Source of the DNA: Chitinophaga niabensis | Lineage (GTDB): Bacteria; Bacteroidota; Bacteroidia; Chitinophagales; Chitinophagaceae | Length of the DNA stretch: 64,000 nt | Direction of reading: 5' to 3' | Assembly: GCA_017849435.1 (NCBI GenBank) | Contig: JAFIGY010000002.1 | Location: forward strand, 496,001-560,000 | Shown: positions 57,100-64,000 of the stretch, piece by piece | Position numbering within the stretch: position 1 is the stretch's first letter | Layout of the letters: every line of letters starts with the position of its first letter | Notes under the pieces: model-generated | Databases searched by the model: none | Seen by the model: only the letters and a program-made list of their open reading frames with translations | What the model was told of the DNA's origin: nothing | Program-made: the position numbers and the translations under genes

Positions 57100-58614
57100 A
57101 TGCAAAAGCAAATCAAATCCGCTTTGATCTCCGTTTTCTATAAAGATAACCTGGAGAATATCGTTAAAACATTGGGCCAGCAGGGCGTTACAATTTACTC
57201 CACCGGGGGAACGCAAAAATTCATTGAAGAGCAGGGAGTAAAATGTATAGCGGTGGAAGACCTGACCGCTTATCCTTCCATCCTTGGCGGCAGGGTTAAA
57301 ACCCTTCACCCTAAAGTGTTTGGCGGTATTTTGGCACGCCGGGAGAACAAGCAGGACCTTGAGCAGCTGGTGCAATATGAGATCCCGGAGATTGATCTGG
57401 TGATCGTAGACCTGTATCCTTTCGAAGAAACGGTTAAAAGCACGAAAGAAGAGCAGGCGATCATTGAAAAAATAGATATCGGCGGTGTTTCGCTTATCCG
57501 TGCGGCTGGTAAGAACTATAAAGATGTTGTGATCGTAGCTTCCAAAGATCAGTATGCTGCCCTGGAGCAGGTGCTGGTAGAAGGAAAAGGTACTACCAGC
57601 CTGGAGCAGAGAAGGAATTTTGCGGCAAAGGCTTTTGAAGTATGTGCGCACTATGATGTAGCGATCGCCGGGTATTTCCTGCAAAATCAGGAAAAAGATT
57701 ATTTCCAGCTTTCCGCGCCGCAGGGCCAGGTGCTCCGTTACGGAGAGAACCCCCATCAGAAAGGTGTTTTCTATGGTGATCTGAACGGGCTCTTCGACAA
57801 ACTGCACGGCAAGGAACTGTCCTATAACAACCTGGTGGATGTAGATGCGGCTGTTCAACTGATCGCTGAATTCACAGAAACCACCTTCGCCGTGATCAAA
57901 CATACCAATGTTTGCGGTATTGCCAGTAGACCTGCATTAGGCGCCGCCTGGGAAGCTGCGCTTGCCGGCGACAAAGAAAGCGCTTTTGGCGGTGTGCTCG
58001 CCTGCAACAAGCCTGTAGATGCGGAAACGGCCAAGGCGATTCATGAGATATTCTTTGAAATACTCATTGCGCCCGGCTTTGAACCGGCGGCACTGGAAAT
58101 CCTCCAGGCCAAAAAGAACCGCATATTACTGCTGCAAAAACAACCGCTGAAAACGGAAAAAATGTTCAAGAATGTGTTGAACGGTGTGCTGGTGCAGGAT
58201 AATGATGAGGGCAGTTTCGAAACCTGGAATGATACCGGCGCACAACCGGCTACCACCGCGCAGAAATCAGATCTTGCCTTTGCGAATATCGTTTGTAAAC
58301 ACCTCAAATCGAATGCGATCGCACTGGTGAAGGATCAGCAGCTGGTAGGTAAAGGTTGCGGCCAGACTTCCCGCATTGATGCCCTCCGTCACGCTATTGA
58401 AAAGGCCCGTCAGTTCGATTTCGATCTGAAAGGTGCTGTGATGGCTTCCGATGCCTTCTTCCCCTTCGATGATTGTGTACGCATCGCGCATGAGGAAGGG
58501 ATCAACGCTGTGATCCAGCCCGGTGGCTCCATCCGCGACAACGACTCCATCACTTTCGCGAAAGAACACGGGATGGTGATGGTGATCACGGGGATGAGGC
58601 ATTTCCGTCACTAA
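57100..58614 (+). CDS. purH: Bifunctional AICAR formyltransferase / IMP cyclohydrolase
   Basis: Catalyses the last two steps of IMP synthesis. 504 residues. The N-terminal MGS-like cyclohydrolase domain (1 to about 190) has YSTGGTQKFIEEQGV, GRVKTLHPKVFGGILA and VDLYPFEETV. The C-terminal transformylase domain has LRYGENPHQKGVFYG, the catalytic Lys-His of VIKHTNVCGI, ESAFGGVLACNKPVD, and a closing VIQPGGSIRDNDSI and GMRHFRH. Probably in an operon with comEC. Confidence 0.97.
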   Translation: MQKQIKSALISVFYKDNLENIVKTLGQQGVTIYSTGGTQKFIEEQGVKCIAVEDLTAYPSILGGRVKTLHPKVFGGILARRENKQDLEQLVQYEIPEIDLVIVDLYPFEETVKSTKEEQAIIEKIDIGGVSLIRAAGKNYKDVVIVASKDQYAALEQVLVEGKGTTSLEQRRNFAAKAFEVCAHYDVAIAGYFLQNQEKDYFQLSAPQGQVLRYGENPHQKGVFYGDLNGLFDKLHGKELSYNNLVDVDAAVQLIAEFTETTFAVIKHTNVCGIASRPALGAAWEAALAGDKESAFGGVLACNKPVDAETAKAIHEIFFEILIAPGFEPAALEILQAKKNRILLLQKQPLKTEKMFKNVLNGVLVQDNDEGSFETWNDTGAQPATTAQKSDLAFANIVCKHLKSNAIALVKDQQLVGKGCGQTSRIDALRHAIEKARQFDFDLKGAVMASDAFFPFDDCVRIAHEEGINAVIQPGGSIRDNDSITFAKEHGMVMVITGMRHFRH

Positions 58615-58632
58615 GCATTATAACAAAACCAT

Positions 58633-58661
58633 AAAGGGCCGTTGATCAACGGCCCTTTTTT
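58633..58661 (+). terminator. Intrinsic terminator after purH
   Basis: Perfect palindromic stem AAAGGGCCGTTGA/TCAACGGCCCTTT then TTTTA, 18 bases past the stop. Confidence 0.9.
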
Positions 58662-58712
58662 ATTACCGCTCAATCCCGGCTACAGATAATTTTTGTACTA
58701 TTGCCAATGTAG

Positions 58713-59276
58713 ATGCCATTCTTACAGCAACATATGATGCAGGATGCGGATGACACCATGCTGGTCCGGAAATACAAGGAAACGGGACAGATGGAATACC
58801 TTGCCGCGCTGTATGAGCGGTACATGAACCTGGTGTATGGTGTTTGTCTGAAATACCTGGACGAAGAATCTTCCAAAGACGCCGTCATGCAGATATTTGA
58901 AGAACTGATCATAAAGGTGAAGCAGCATGAAATACAGAGTTTCCGCGGATGGCTGCATGTATTGAGCCGGAACCATTGTCTCATGAAGATAAGGGGTACC
59001 AAGGGCCGGGTGGTTTCGCTGGAGGATAACGGATTTATGGAAATCGGGGAAAATAATCATCCAGATAACGGGATCAGTCTTGAAACCAACCTCCAGGCGA
59101 TGGAAAAATGCCTGGAAACCTTGCCCGAAGAGCAAAAACAGAGCGTTCACCTGTTTTACCTGCAGGAGAAAAGCTACCGGGAGGTCGCGGACATCACCGG
59201 CTATGAAATGAACAAAGTAAAAAGCTACATACAAAATGGTAAAAGGAATCTGAAGATCTGTATGGAGAGAAATTAA
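58713..59276 (+). CDS. ECF RNA polymerase sigma factor
   Basis: 187-residue sigma factor. Region 2: YLAALYERYMNLVYGVCLKY and SSKDAVMQIFEELIIKV, with FRGWLHVLSRNHCLMKIRG. A short linker is followed by region 4: METLPEEQKQSVHLFYL-type (CLETLPEEQKQSVHLFYLQE) and SYREVADITGYEMNKVKSYI. Its TAA overlaps the next gene's ATG by one base (TAATG), so sigma and its membrane partner are translationally coupled. The ATG at 58713 is used; an internal Met eight codons later is possible. Confidence 0.92.
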   Translation: MPFLQQHMMQDADDTMLVRKYKETGQMEYLAALYERYMNLVYGVCLKYLDEESSKDAVMQIFEELIIKVKQHEIQSFRGWLHVLSRNHCLMKIRGTKGRVVSLEDNGFMEIGENNHPDNGISLETNLQAMEKCLETLPEEQKQSVHLFYLQEKSYREVADITGYEMNKVKSYIQNGKRNLKICMERN

Positions 59277-60673
59277 TGGCTGATAATCAACAATATATCA
59301 CCCCCACTGCGGAGCTTATCCGCCAGTACCTCGAAGGGAAGCTGGACGATAAGACGATGCATGCCCTCGAAAAACAGGCATTGGACGATCCTTTCCTGGC
59401 CGAGGCGTTGGAAGGATATGCTTTGCATCCGCCGGATCAGGGTGCTGCCCAGCATGCGCTGAAAAACCGTTTACAGGAACGGATCAGTGGGGCATTGCCT
59501 GCTAAAGGAAAGGTGCGTCGCCTGGATTATCGCTGGCTGGCAGCCGCTTCCGTACTGATATTGCTTTGTATAACAGCCGTAATGATGTTGAACAAACCGG
59601 CACGGAAGTCCGGGGAAGTAGCGCAAACGCAGGCGAAGGAGGGGACCGCCCCTCAGGCGGATACTACTCCCGCAGCCGGTCGCCAAAACGTTGAAAAAAG
59701 GCCGGAAACGCCGGTACTCGCGGATAACCGTGGACTTCCGGCATTGGCACGCCCCAAACAGGCGGACAGAAGAGCTTTAAAGACAGTGCCCCCGGTGCCC
59801 GCTCCCGCAGCAGAAGTTCATCCGCAGGCAATGGCCGCTCCCGCCATTGCGAAGCGGGCAGACGCAGCGCCGGAAACGACTTATGTGACGAAAGAAGAGA
59901 AACGCCAGCTGGCTTTAGCGTATCCGAACAAGATCGATACTTTTCATGTCGGCAGGATGACAGATACAACTGCCTACGCTTTCCAGAACAGAGCAAGGAC
60001 TTTCAGTACAGCGGAAAAGCTGGTGGAAGGAAAACTTACCGGTGCGGCTGCCCCCTATAACAACGCTTATAACGATCAGGCTGTTCGCATGATCAGCGGG
60101 GTGGTGCTGGATGCGTCAACCGGACAAAAAATATCCGGTGTGCAGGTGTTTGTCAAAGGCACAAATAAAGGGATCGTTACGGATACCTCCGGTGTTTTTG
60201 CACTCCAGGTGGCCGCCAAAAACAATGTGCAACTGGGCTTTTCCTCCATAGGATATCAACATAAAAATGTAACGGTATCAGAAAGCACCAATAACCTGAA
60301 GGTCTCGCTTCCTGTAAGCGAAGCGGCGTTGAATGATGTAGTGGTAGTTGGATATGGAGGGAAGGCGAAGAAAAAAATAAAAACCCCCGAACCGGTAGTG
60401 GGCAAAGAGGTGTATGACGCCTACCTGACTTCGCAGAAGGTTGTTTTCGTTCCCGGACTGACAGCAGAAAAAAGCGGAGAAGTACATATATACTTCACCG
60501 TTATGCCTGACAGCACCCTGCGGAACATTACCGTGGTGAAAAGCATGGGAGACGAGGCAGACAAGGCGGCTATCCGGATCTTGGAGCAAGGGCCGCGCTG
60601 GGTGCCAGGTTCCGGCAGGAATGCAAGGAACGTAACGCTGAAAGTACCTATCGAACTAAAAAGGAAAGAATAA
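59276..60673 (+). CDS. Composite anti-sigma / carboxypeptidase-like / TonB-C-terminal membrane protein
   Basis: 465 residues in four parts. 1-85: a cytosolic helical segment (AELIRQYLEGKLDDKTMHAL) like Bacteroidota anti-sigma N-termini. 87-105: a transmembrane helix. About 110-215: a Pro/Ala-rich periplasmic linker. About 272-350: a carboxypeptidase-regulatory-like domain (ISGVVLDASTGQKISGVQVF...GFSSIGYQHKN) followed by a SusC-type TonB-box-like VVVVGYGG (355-362). About 380-462: a TonB C-terminal domain (VHIYFTVMPDSTLRNITVVK, AAIRILEQGPRWVPG). Coupled to the ECF sigma gene, it is presumably its anti-sigma factor, with periplasmic domains that could contact TonB-dependent receptors. Confidence 0.82.
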   Translation: MADNQQYITPTAELIRQYLEGKLDDKTMHALEKQALDDPFLAEALEGYALHPPDQGAAQHALKNRLQERISGALPAKGKVRRLDYRWLAAASVLILLCITAVMMLNKPARKSGEVAQTQAKEGTAPQADTTPAAGRQNVEKRPETPVLADNRGLPALARPKQADRRALKTVPPVPAPAAEVHPQAMAAPAIAKRADAAPETTYVTKEEKRQLALAYPNKIDTFHVGRMTDTTAYAFQNRARTFSTAEKLVEGKLTGAAAPYNNAYNDQAVRMISGVVLDASTGQKISGVQVFVKGTNKGIVTDTSGVFALQVAAKNNVQLGFSSIGYQHKNVTVSESTNNLKVSLPVSEAALNDVVVVGYGGKAKKKIKTPEPVVGKEVYDAYLTSQKVVFVPGLTAEKSGEVHIYFTVMPDSTLRNITVVKSMGDEADKAAIRILEQGPRWVPGSGRNARNVTLKVPIELKRKE

Positions 60674-60705
60674 AAAAAGATGTACCGGAACAGCACATCT
60701 TTTTT
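60673..60705. terminator. Bidirectional terminator between convergent units
   Basis: 11-bp stem AAAAAAGATGT/ACATCTTTTTT with 11-base loop; T-runs on both strands, serving the anti-sigma gene and the lutB-like gene. Confidence 0.85.
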
Positions 60706-60735
60706 CTTCATGGTTAACTTGGGGAAAGGTGTCTT

Positions 60736-62112
60736 TTATTTTTTCCGCTCTTTCCAGAGCTGGTTAAATGATTTAGGTGCAAATACCGGCAATGCGCGAT
60801 CATCCCCCCAGGCCTTCCCGAACAATTTTCCGATCACGAAATTCTTGGTCTTACCGCCTACCAGGTTCATCATGCGCCGGCTCAGGCAAGCCTGCTTCCA
60901 GCCGAACCATCCGAGCTTTTCGCCGCCGGAGGTATGATTTTCCTCTACTGCTTTGTGCCGGTTGTGTAACAACAATTCATGGAGATTGATCCGAACCGGG
61001 CATACTTCCGTACAGTTGCCGCAAAGGGAAGATGCAAAGCTCAGGTGCATATATTCTTCGATCCCCCGCAGATGTGGTGTGATCACAGCACCAATAGGTC
61101 CGCTGTAAGTGGTTTTGTAGGTATGCCCTCCGATGTTCTTATAAACCGGGCAGGCGTTCAGACAAGAGCCGCAGCGGATACAGTACAGGCTCTCCCGGGC
61201 TTCCACATCCTTGAGAATATTGGTGCGCCCGTTGTCCATGAATATCACATACATCTCTTCCGGGCCATCTACTTCGCCTTCCTGGCGTGGACCGGTGAGG
61301 ATAGTGTTATAGGAAGTGATTTTCTGGCCGGTGCCATAAGTGGCCAGCAGCGGCCAGAACAGCCCCAGGTCATTGATGGAAGGCAATACCTTTTCAATAC
61401 CCACCAGTGCAATATGGGTTTTAGGAAAGGATGTGCTTAGCCGCGCATTCCCTTCGTTTTCCGTTATCGCGATCCCACCGATGTCTGCAATAATGAAATT
61501 GGCGCCAGTGATGCCCACTTCCGCATCCAGGTACTTCTGACGGAGTTTCTCCCGCGCCACCAGTGTGAGTTGTTCGGGGGTGAGGGAAGGGTCTGAGCCC
61601 AGTTTCTCGTGAAAGAGTTGTGCCACCTGCTCCTTGCTTTTGTGCATGGCCGGCGTTACGATATGATAAGGCGGTTCTTCGTCCAGCTGCTGAATATATT
61701 CCCCGAGGTCCGTCTCCACACTTTCAATGTTATGTTCCTGGAGGAAATCGTTGAGATGAATCTCTTCCGTGGCCATGGATTTGCTCTTCACAACGGTCTT
61801 GCAGTTTTTGGCCTTGCAGATGGCGAGTATCTCCTCCCGTGCCTGCTCCGCATTCTCCACCCAGATTACCTTTCCGCCGCGCTTCAGGAAGTTCATCTCG
61901 AAATCTTCCAGGTGCTTGTCCAGGTTCTCGATCGCCTTCCATTTCACGTTCTTAGCCCGCTCTCTCGCAGAAGCGAGATCGGAGAACTGCAGTTTGCCGT
62001 TCTTTACGGCAGCATTATACTTGCTGATATTGAAGTTGATCGTATTGCGGTGACCCAGATCTGCCGCTTTTGTTTCGCTTTCGGAAAGAAAGGTGCTCGC
62101 CGTCTTGTTCAT
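60736..62112 (-). CDS. lutB: LutB-family iron-sulphur lactate oxidation subunit
   Basis: 458-residue protein of the LutB/YkgF family: an N-terminal LUD domain (GANFIIADIGGIAITENEGN, PKTHIALVGIEKVLP) and a C-terminal pair of 4Fe-4S sites (CIRCGSCLNACPVY and CGNCTEVCPV). In LutABC the three subunits oxidise L-lactate; LutB carries electrons. LutA- and LutC-like genes are not next to it here, so they lie elsewhere or it acts with other partners. The last 60 residues contain the family stretch KQACLSRRMMNLVGG. Confidence 0.88.
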   Translation of the reverse strand: MNKTASTFLSESETKAADLGHRNTINFNISKYNAAVKNGKLQFSDLASARERAKNVKWKAIENLDKHLEDFEMNFLKRGGKVIWVENAEQAREEILAICKAKNCKTVVKSKSMATEEIHLNDFLQEHNIESVETDLGEYIQQLDEEPPYHIVTPAMHKSKEQVAQLFHEKLGSDPSLTPEQLTLVAREKLRQKYLDAEVGITGANFIIADIGGIAITENEGNARLSTSFPKTHIALVGIEKVLPSINDLGLFWPLLATYGTGQKITSYNTILTGPRQEGEVDGPEEMYVIFMDNGRTNILKDVEARESLYCIRCGSCLNACPVYKNIGGHTYKTTYSGPIGAVITPHLRGIEEYMHLSFASSLCGNCTEVCPVRINLHELLLHNRHKAVEENHTSGGEKLGWFGWKQACLSRRMMNLVGGKTKNFVIGKLFGKAWGDDRALPVFAPKSFNQLWKERKK

Positions 62113-62208
62113 ATATTCAGATGTATCGTAAAGATAGTCAAAAAGTGATCGGGTGGTTGGTATGGCAGTGCGTTTGCGCTTATACCATCAGCAATTTTCC
62201 AAATCGTA

Positions 62209-62784
62209 TCAATCTTCCAAATGCTGTTTGCTGGCTATTTTATCCAGCGCAGCGTAGAAGTCCGCGCCGTATTTCCGGGTGATCGCTTCCTGGAGGAACT
62301 TGTAAACCGGTACCTGTAGCTGGTTTCCCAGTTTGCAGGCGGGTTTGCAAACACTCCATTTATCGTAATTCACCGCTTCAAAGGATTCGTATTTTGTGAT
62401 GCGGATCGGGTAGAGATGGCAGGAGATGGGCTTTTTGAATGGTACGACCCCGTCCCGGTAAGCTTTCTCGATCCCGCAGCCGACAATTCCGTTGTCGTCG
62501 ATAGTGGCATAGGCGCAGATAGCTCCGTTCACGATCGGTGTAACATGGCCATGCTCATCGTCCCAGGTATGCAGCCCGGTCTGCTCAATTTCCCGGATGC
62601 CTTCTTCCCGCAGATAGGACTTTATTTTCGGGTAGATCTTTTTCAGGATGGGAAGTTCCGCTTCTTCCAGCGGCGCACCGCAATCGCCCGCCACACAGCA
62701 GGCCCCTTTGCATGCGGTCAGGTTGCATACAAAGTTCTTTTCAACCACATCATCGCTGATGTATTTATCATCGATCACTATCAT
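62209..62784 (-). CDS. DUF3109 family Cys-rich protein
   Basis: 191 residues matching DUF3109, common in Bacteroidota and related to YkgJ-type CxxC zinc/iron-cluster proteins. Conserved cysteines: CNLTACKGACCVAGDCGAPL near 20-36, then single Cys in GAICAY, VGCGIEK, SCHLYPIR and VCKPACKLG, enough for a metal cluster. Function unknown; no signal peptide. It lies 12 bases after gldD on the same strand and is likely in the gldE-gldD operon. Confidence 0.85.
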   Translation of the reverse strand: MIVIDDKYISDDVVEKNFVCNLTACKGACCVAGDCGAPLEEAELPILKKIYPKIKSYLREEGIREIEQTGLHTWDDEHGHVTPIVNGAICAYATIDDNGIVGCGIEKAYRDGVVPFKKPISCHLYPIRITKYESFEAVNYDKWSVCKPACKLGNQLQVPVYKFLQEAITRKYGADFYAALDKIASKQHLED

Positions 62785-62796
62785 CTTGCTCTCAAT

Positions 62797-63411
62797 TCAA
62801 TTAGCTTTCCATTTCAGCGTGTTAACCAGGTGCCAGATATCTTCCTGCAGGAATTTATGGACCGGCGCGAGGGAATCCGCGTTGGGCGCAGCGTAAAAAT
62901 ACAAAGCTCCCCGCAAAAAATGACTGCCGGAATCCGTTACATAAAATTGTTTCGCGGAAGCGGCGTTACCCCCTACATCATAAAGCAGGCCATACACCCG
63001 GTTGGGTGTGCGAATTTCTTCTTCATCGATGGAGGAGGCTTTGTAGGTATGTTTATAGGTCAGTTTAAAAGCATCATCGATGAGCTTGTTCAGGTTGTTC
63101 TGCCTGCCTACCACTTTATAGCTGAGGTAGATCTTCCCGTTCAGGCCCGGTATGTCCACATTAATCCACCAGGGATTCTCGGGTTTGGCGTCAAAGAAAA
63201 GCGTGTCCTTCACGATGTTGCCATACACCGGGTACTCAAATGTATATGGGTAGCCGGGTTCATCGAACAGGCGGTATTTTTTCTCCGGCAGATCTATCCG
63301 GAAATAGCCTCTGGGCTTGGGAGTGTAATTGGGCTGGCGGCAGGCGGAGGCCGATAATAGCAGTAAAGCGGCTGTCAGCAGATAAATTGTACTTTTCACG
63401 ACCCGTCTCAT
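62797..63411 (-). CDS. gldD: Gliding motility lipoprotein GldD
   Basis: 204-residue lipoprotein, signal MRRVVKSTIYLLTAALLLLS with lipobox ending SAC (Cys24). The mature part carries the GldD signature: PKPRGYFRIDLPEKKY, FEYPVYG, ENPWWINVDIPGLNGKIYLS, and the C-terminal GALYFYAAPNADS. GldD is required for gliding motility and type IX secretion-related functions in Flavobacterium; its biochemical role is not known. The ATG overlaps the gldE stop by four bases. Confidence 0.92.
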   Translation of the reverse strand: MRRVVKSTIYLLTAALLLLSASACRQPNYTPKPRGYFRIDLPEKKYRLFDEPGYPYTFEYPVYGNIVKDTLFFDAKPENPWWINVDIPGLNGKIYLSYKVVGRQNNLNKLIDDAFKLTYKHTYKASSIDEEEIRTPNRVYGLLYDVGGNAASAKQFYVTDSGSHFLRGALYFYAAPNADSLAPVHKFLQEDIWHLVNTLKWKAN

Positions 63412-64000
63412 TCAGTTTCAATACCCGGTTTGATGCTTACCTGTACTTTCTGGATGCGCATCTTCGTTACTTCCAGTATGGTAAAATCATAATTCTTGTA
63501 GGAGATTACGCTGTTCTCTTCGGGGAATTTGCCGGAGAGCTCCAGGATCAGGCCGCCGAGGGAATCGCTTTCGCCTTTTACCTGTTCGAACGTGTCCGGG
63601 GAGATGTTCATGATACGGCAGACATCGTTCAACATCGTCTTTCCCTCAAAAACATAGGTATGTTCGTTTACTTTGTTATAGTTGAACTCCTCCTCATCAA
63701 ACTCGTCTTTAATATCCCCGATCACTTCTTCCATGATGTCTTCCAGCGTTACGATGCCGGAAGTACCACCAAATTCATCCACTACTACGGCAAAGTGCAT
63801 ATGGCGTGTCTGGAATTCTTTCAGCAGGTCTTCGATCAGCTTGTGCTCATGCACAAAGAACGGCTGGCGCAGCACTTCGTGCCAGTCGAAGTTATCCCCT
63901 TTATCAAGATGCTGAAGCAGGTCTTTGGTATGTACTACGCCCACAATTGTGTCCAGGTTATTCTTGTAGACGGGCAGCCGGGAATAATGGAGGTCCGCTA
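63408..64000 (-). CDS. gldE: Gliding motility-associated CBS/CorC-domain protein GldE, N-terminal part outside window
   Basis: Open to the right edge; about 197 C-terminal residues seen. The end of a CBS pair (LPVYKNNLDTIVGVVHTKDL, MHFAVVVDEFGGTSGIVTLE, DIMEEVIGDIKDEFDEE) is followed by a CorC/HlyC transporter-associated domain (YVFEGKTMLNDVCRIM, SLGGLILELSGKFPEE). The DUF21 membrane part must lie beyond 64000. Assignment as GldE rests on the overlap with gldD, the classic gldE-gldD order; alone it would be called a CNNM/CorC-type hemolysin-like protein. Confidence 0.85.
   Translation of the reverse strand, partial: ADLHYSRLPVYKNNLDTIVGVVHTKDLLQHLDKGDNFDWHEVLRQPFFVHEHKLIEDLLKEFQTRHMHFAVVVDEFGGTSGIVTLEDIMEEVIGDIKDEFDEEEFNYNKVNEHTYVFEGKTMLNDVCRIMNISPDTFEQVKGESDSLGGLILELSGKFPEENSVISYKNYDFTILEVTKMRIQKVQVSIKPGIETE

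Noticed and set aside
1-64000. CRISPR array, prophage, insertion sequence with intact ends, rRNA operon
   Set aside because: No regularly spaced direct repeats, phage structural genes, terminal inverted repeats with an active transposase, or rRNA sequence were seen.

Overview
This is a stretch of chromosome from a member of the Bacteroidota, most likely Chitinophagaceae (Chitinophaga-like). Supporting signs: a SusC/SusD pair, the gliding genes gldD and gldE, Bat-type aerotolerance genes, a long-form IspG, an extra small ribosomal protein THX, mid-50s GC coding DNA, and many promoters of the Bacteroidota type (TTTG, about 19 bases, then TAnnTTTG) in place of -35/-10 boxes. Genus is an inference; no rRNA or tRNA gene was recognised.

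Layout. 1-5.2 kb: truncated UvrD-like helicase, a DUF3298 lipoprotein, pdxH, THX, HU, a DUF4286 protein and exonuclease III. 5.2-9.9 kb: two tandem double-glycine-leader peptides, a divergent orphan TPR histidine kinase, a gene-poor stretch and a degenerate REP-type transposase relative. 9.9-13.7 kb: rplM-rpsI-rpsB-tsf followed by pyrH, with an RGG-rich tail on S2. 13.9-18.3 kb: SusC/SusD. 18.5-30.7 kb: zinc metallopeptidase, radA, comF, a small minus-strand unit of two tiny ORFs under a palindromic promoter, split metH, a lipoprotein, a VOC protein, a candidate small RNA, ispG and an AraC regulator. 30.8-38.2 kb: batC/batB, a class D beta-lactamase, kbl, and an ECF sigma/anti-sigma/barrel operon. 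38.3-52 kb: M16 peptidase, L,D-transpeptidase, TonB-dependent receptor, acs, TPR protein, MscS channel, small regulators and a secreted protein. 52-64 kb: carB, comEC-purH, a second ECF sigma with a composite anti-sigma/TonB protein, lutB-like, DUF3109, gldD and gldE (cut by the window edge).

Most of the window is ordinary core genome: translation, nucleotide synthesis (pyrH, carB, purH), cofactors (pdxH, ispG), methionine synthesis and DNA repair. The accessory signals are: (i) the peptide pair, whose cores share a 20-residue hydrophobic repeat; (ii) a 22.0-22.4 kb transcription unit whose first ORF is a 32-residue peptide ending in a Cys-rich tail, with a 10-bp-arm palindrome over its promoter; (iii) a promoter-to-terminator intergenic unit at 27.46-27.62 kb without a convincing ORF; (iv) two differently built anti-sigma proteins, one with a duplicated N-terminal module and one fused to carboxypeptidase-like and TonB domains.
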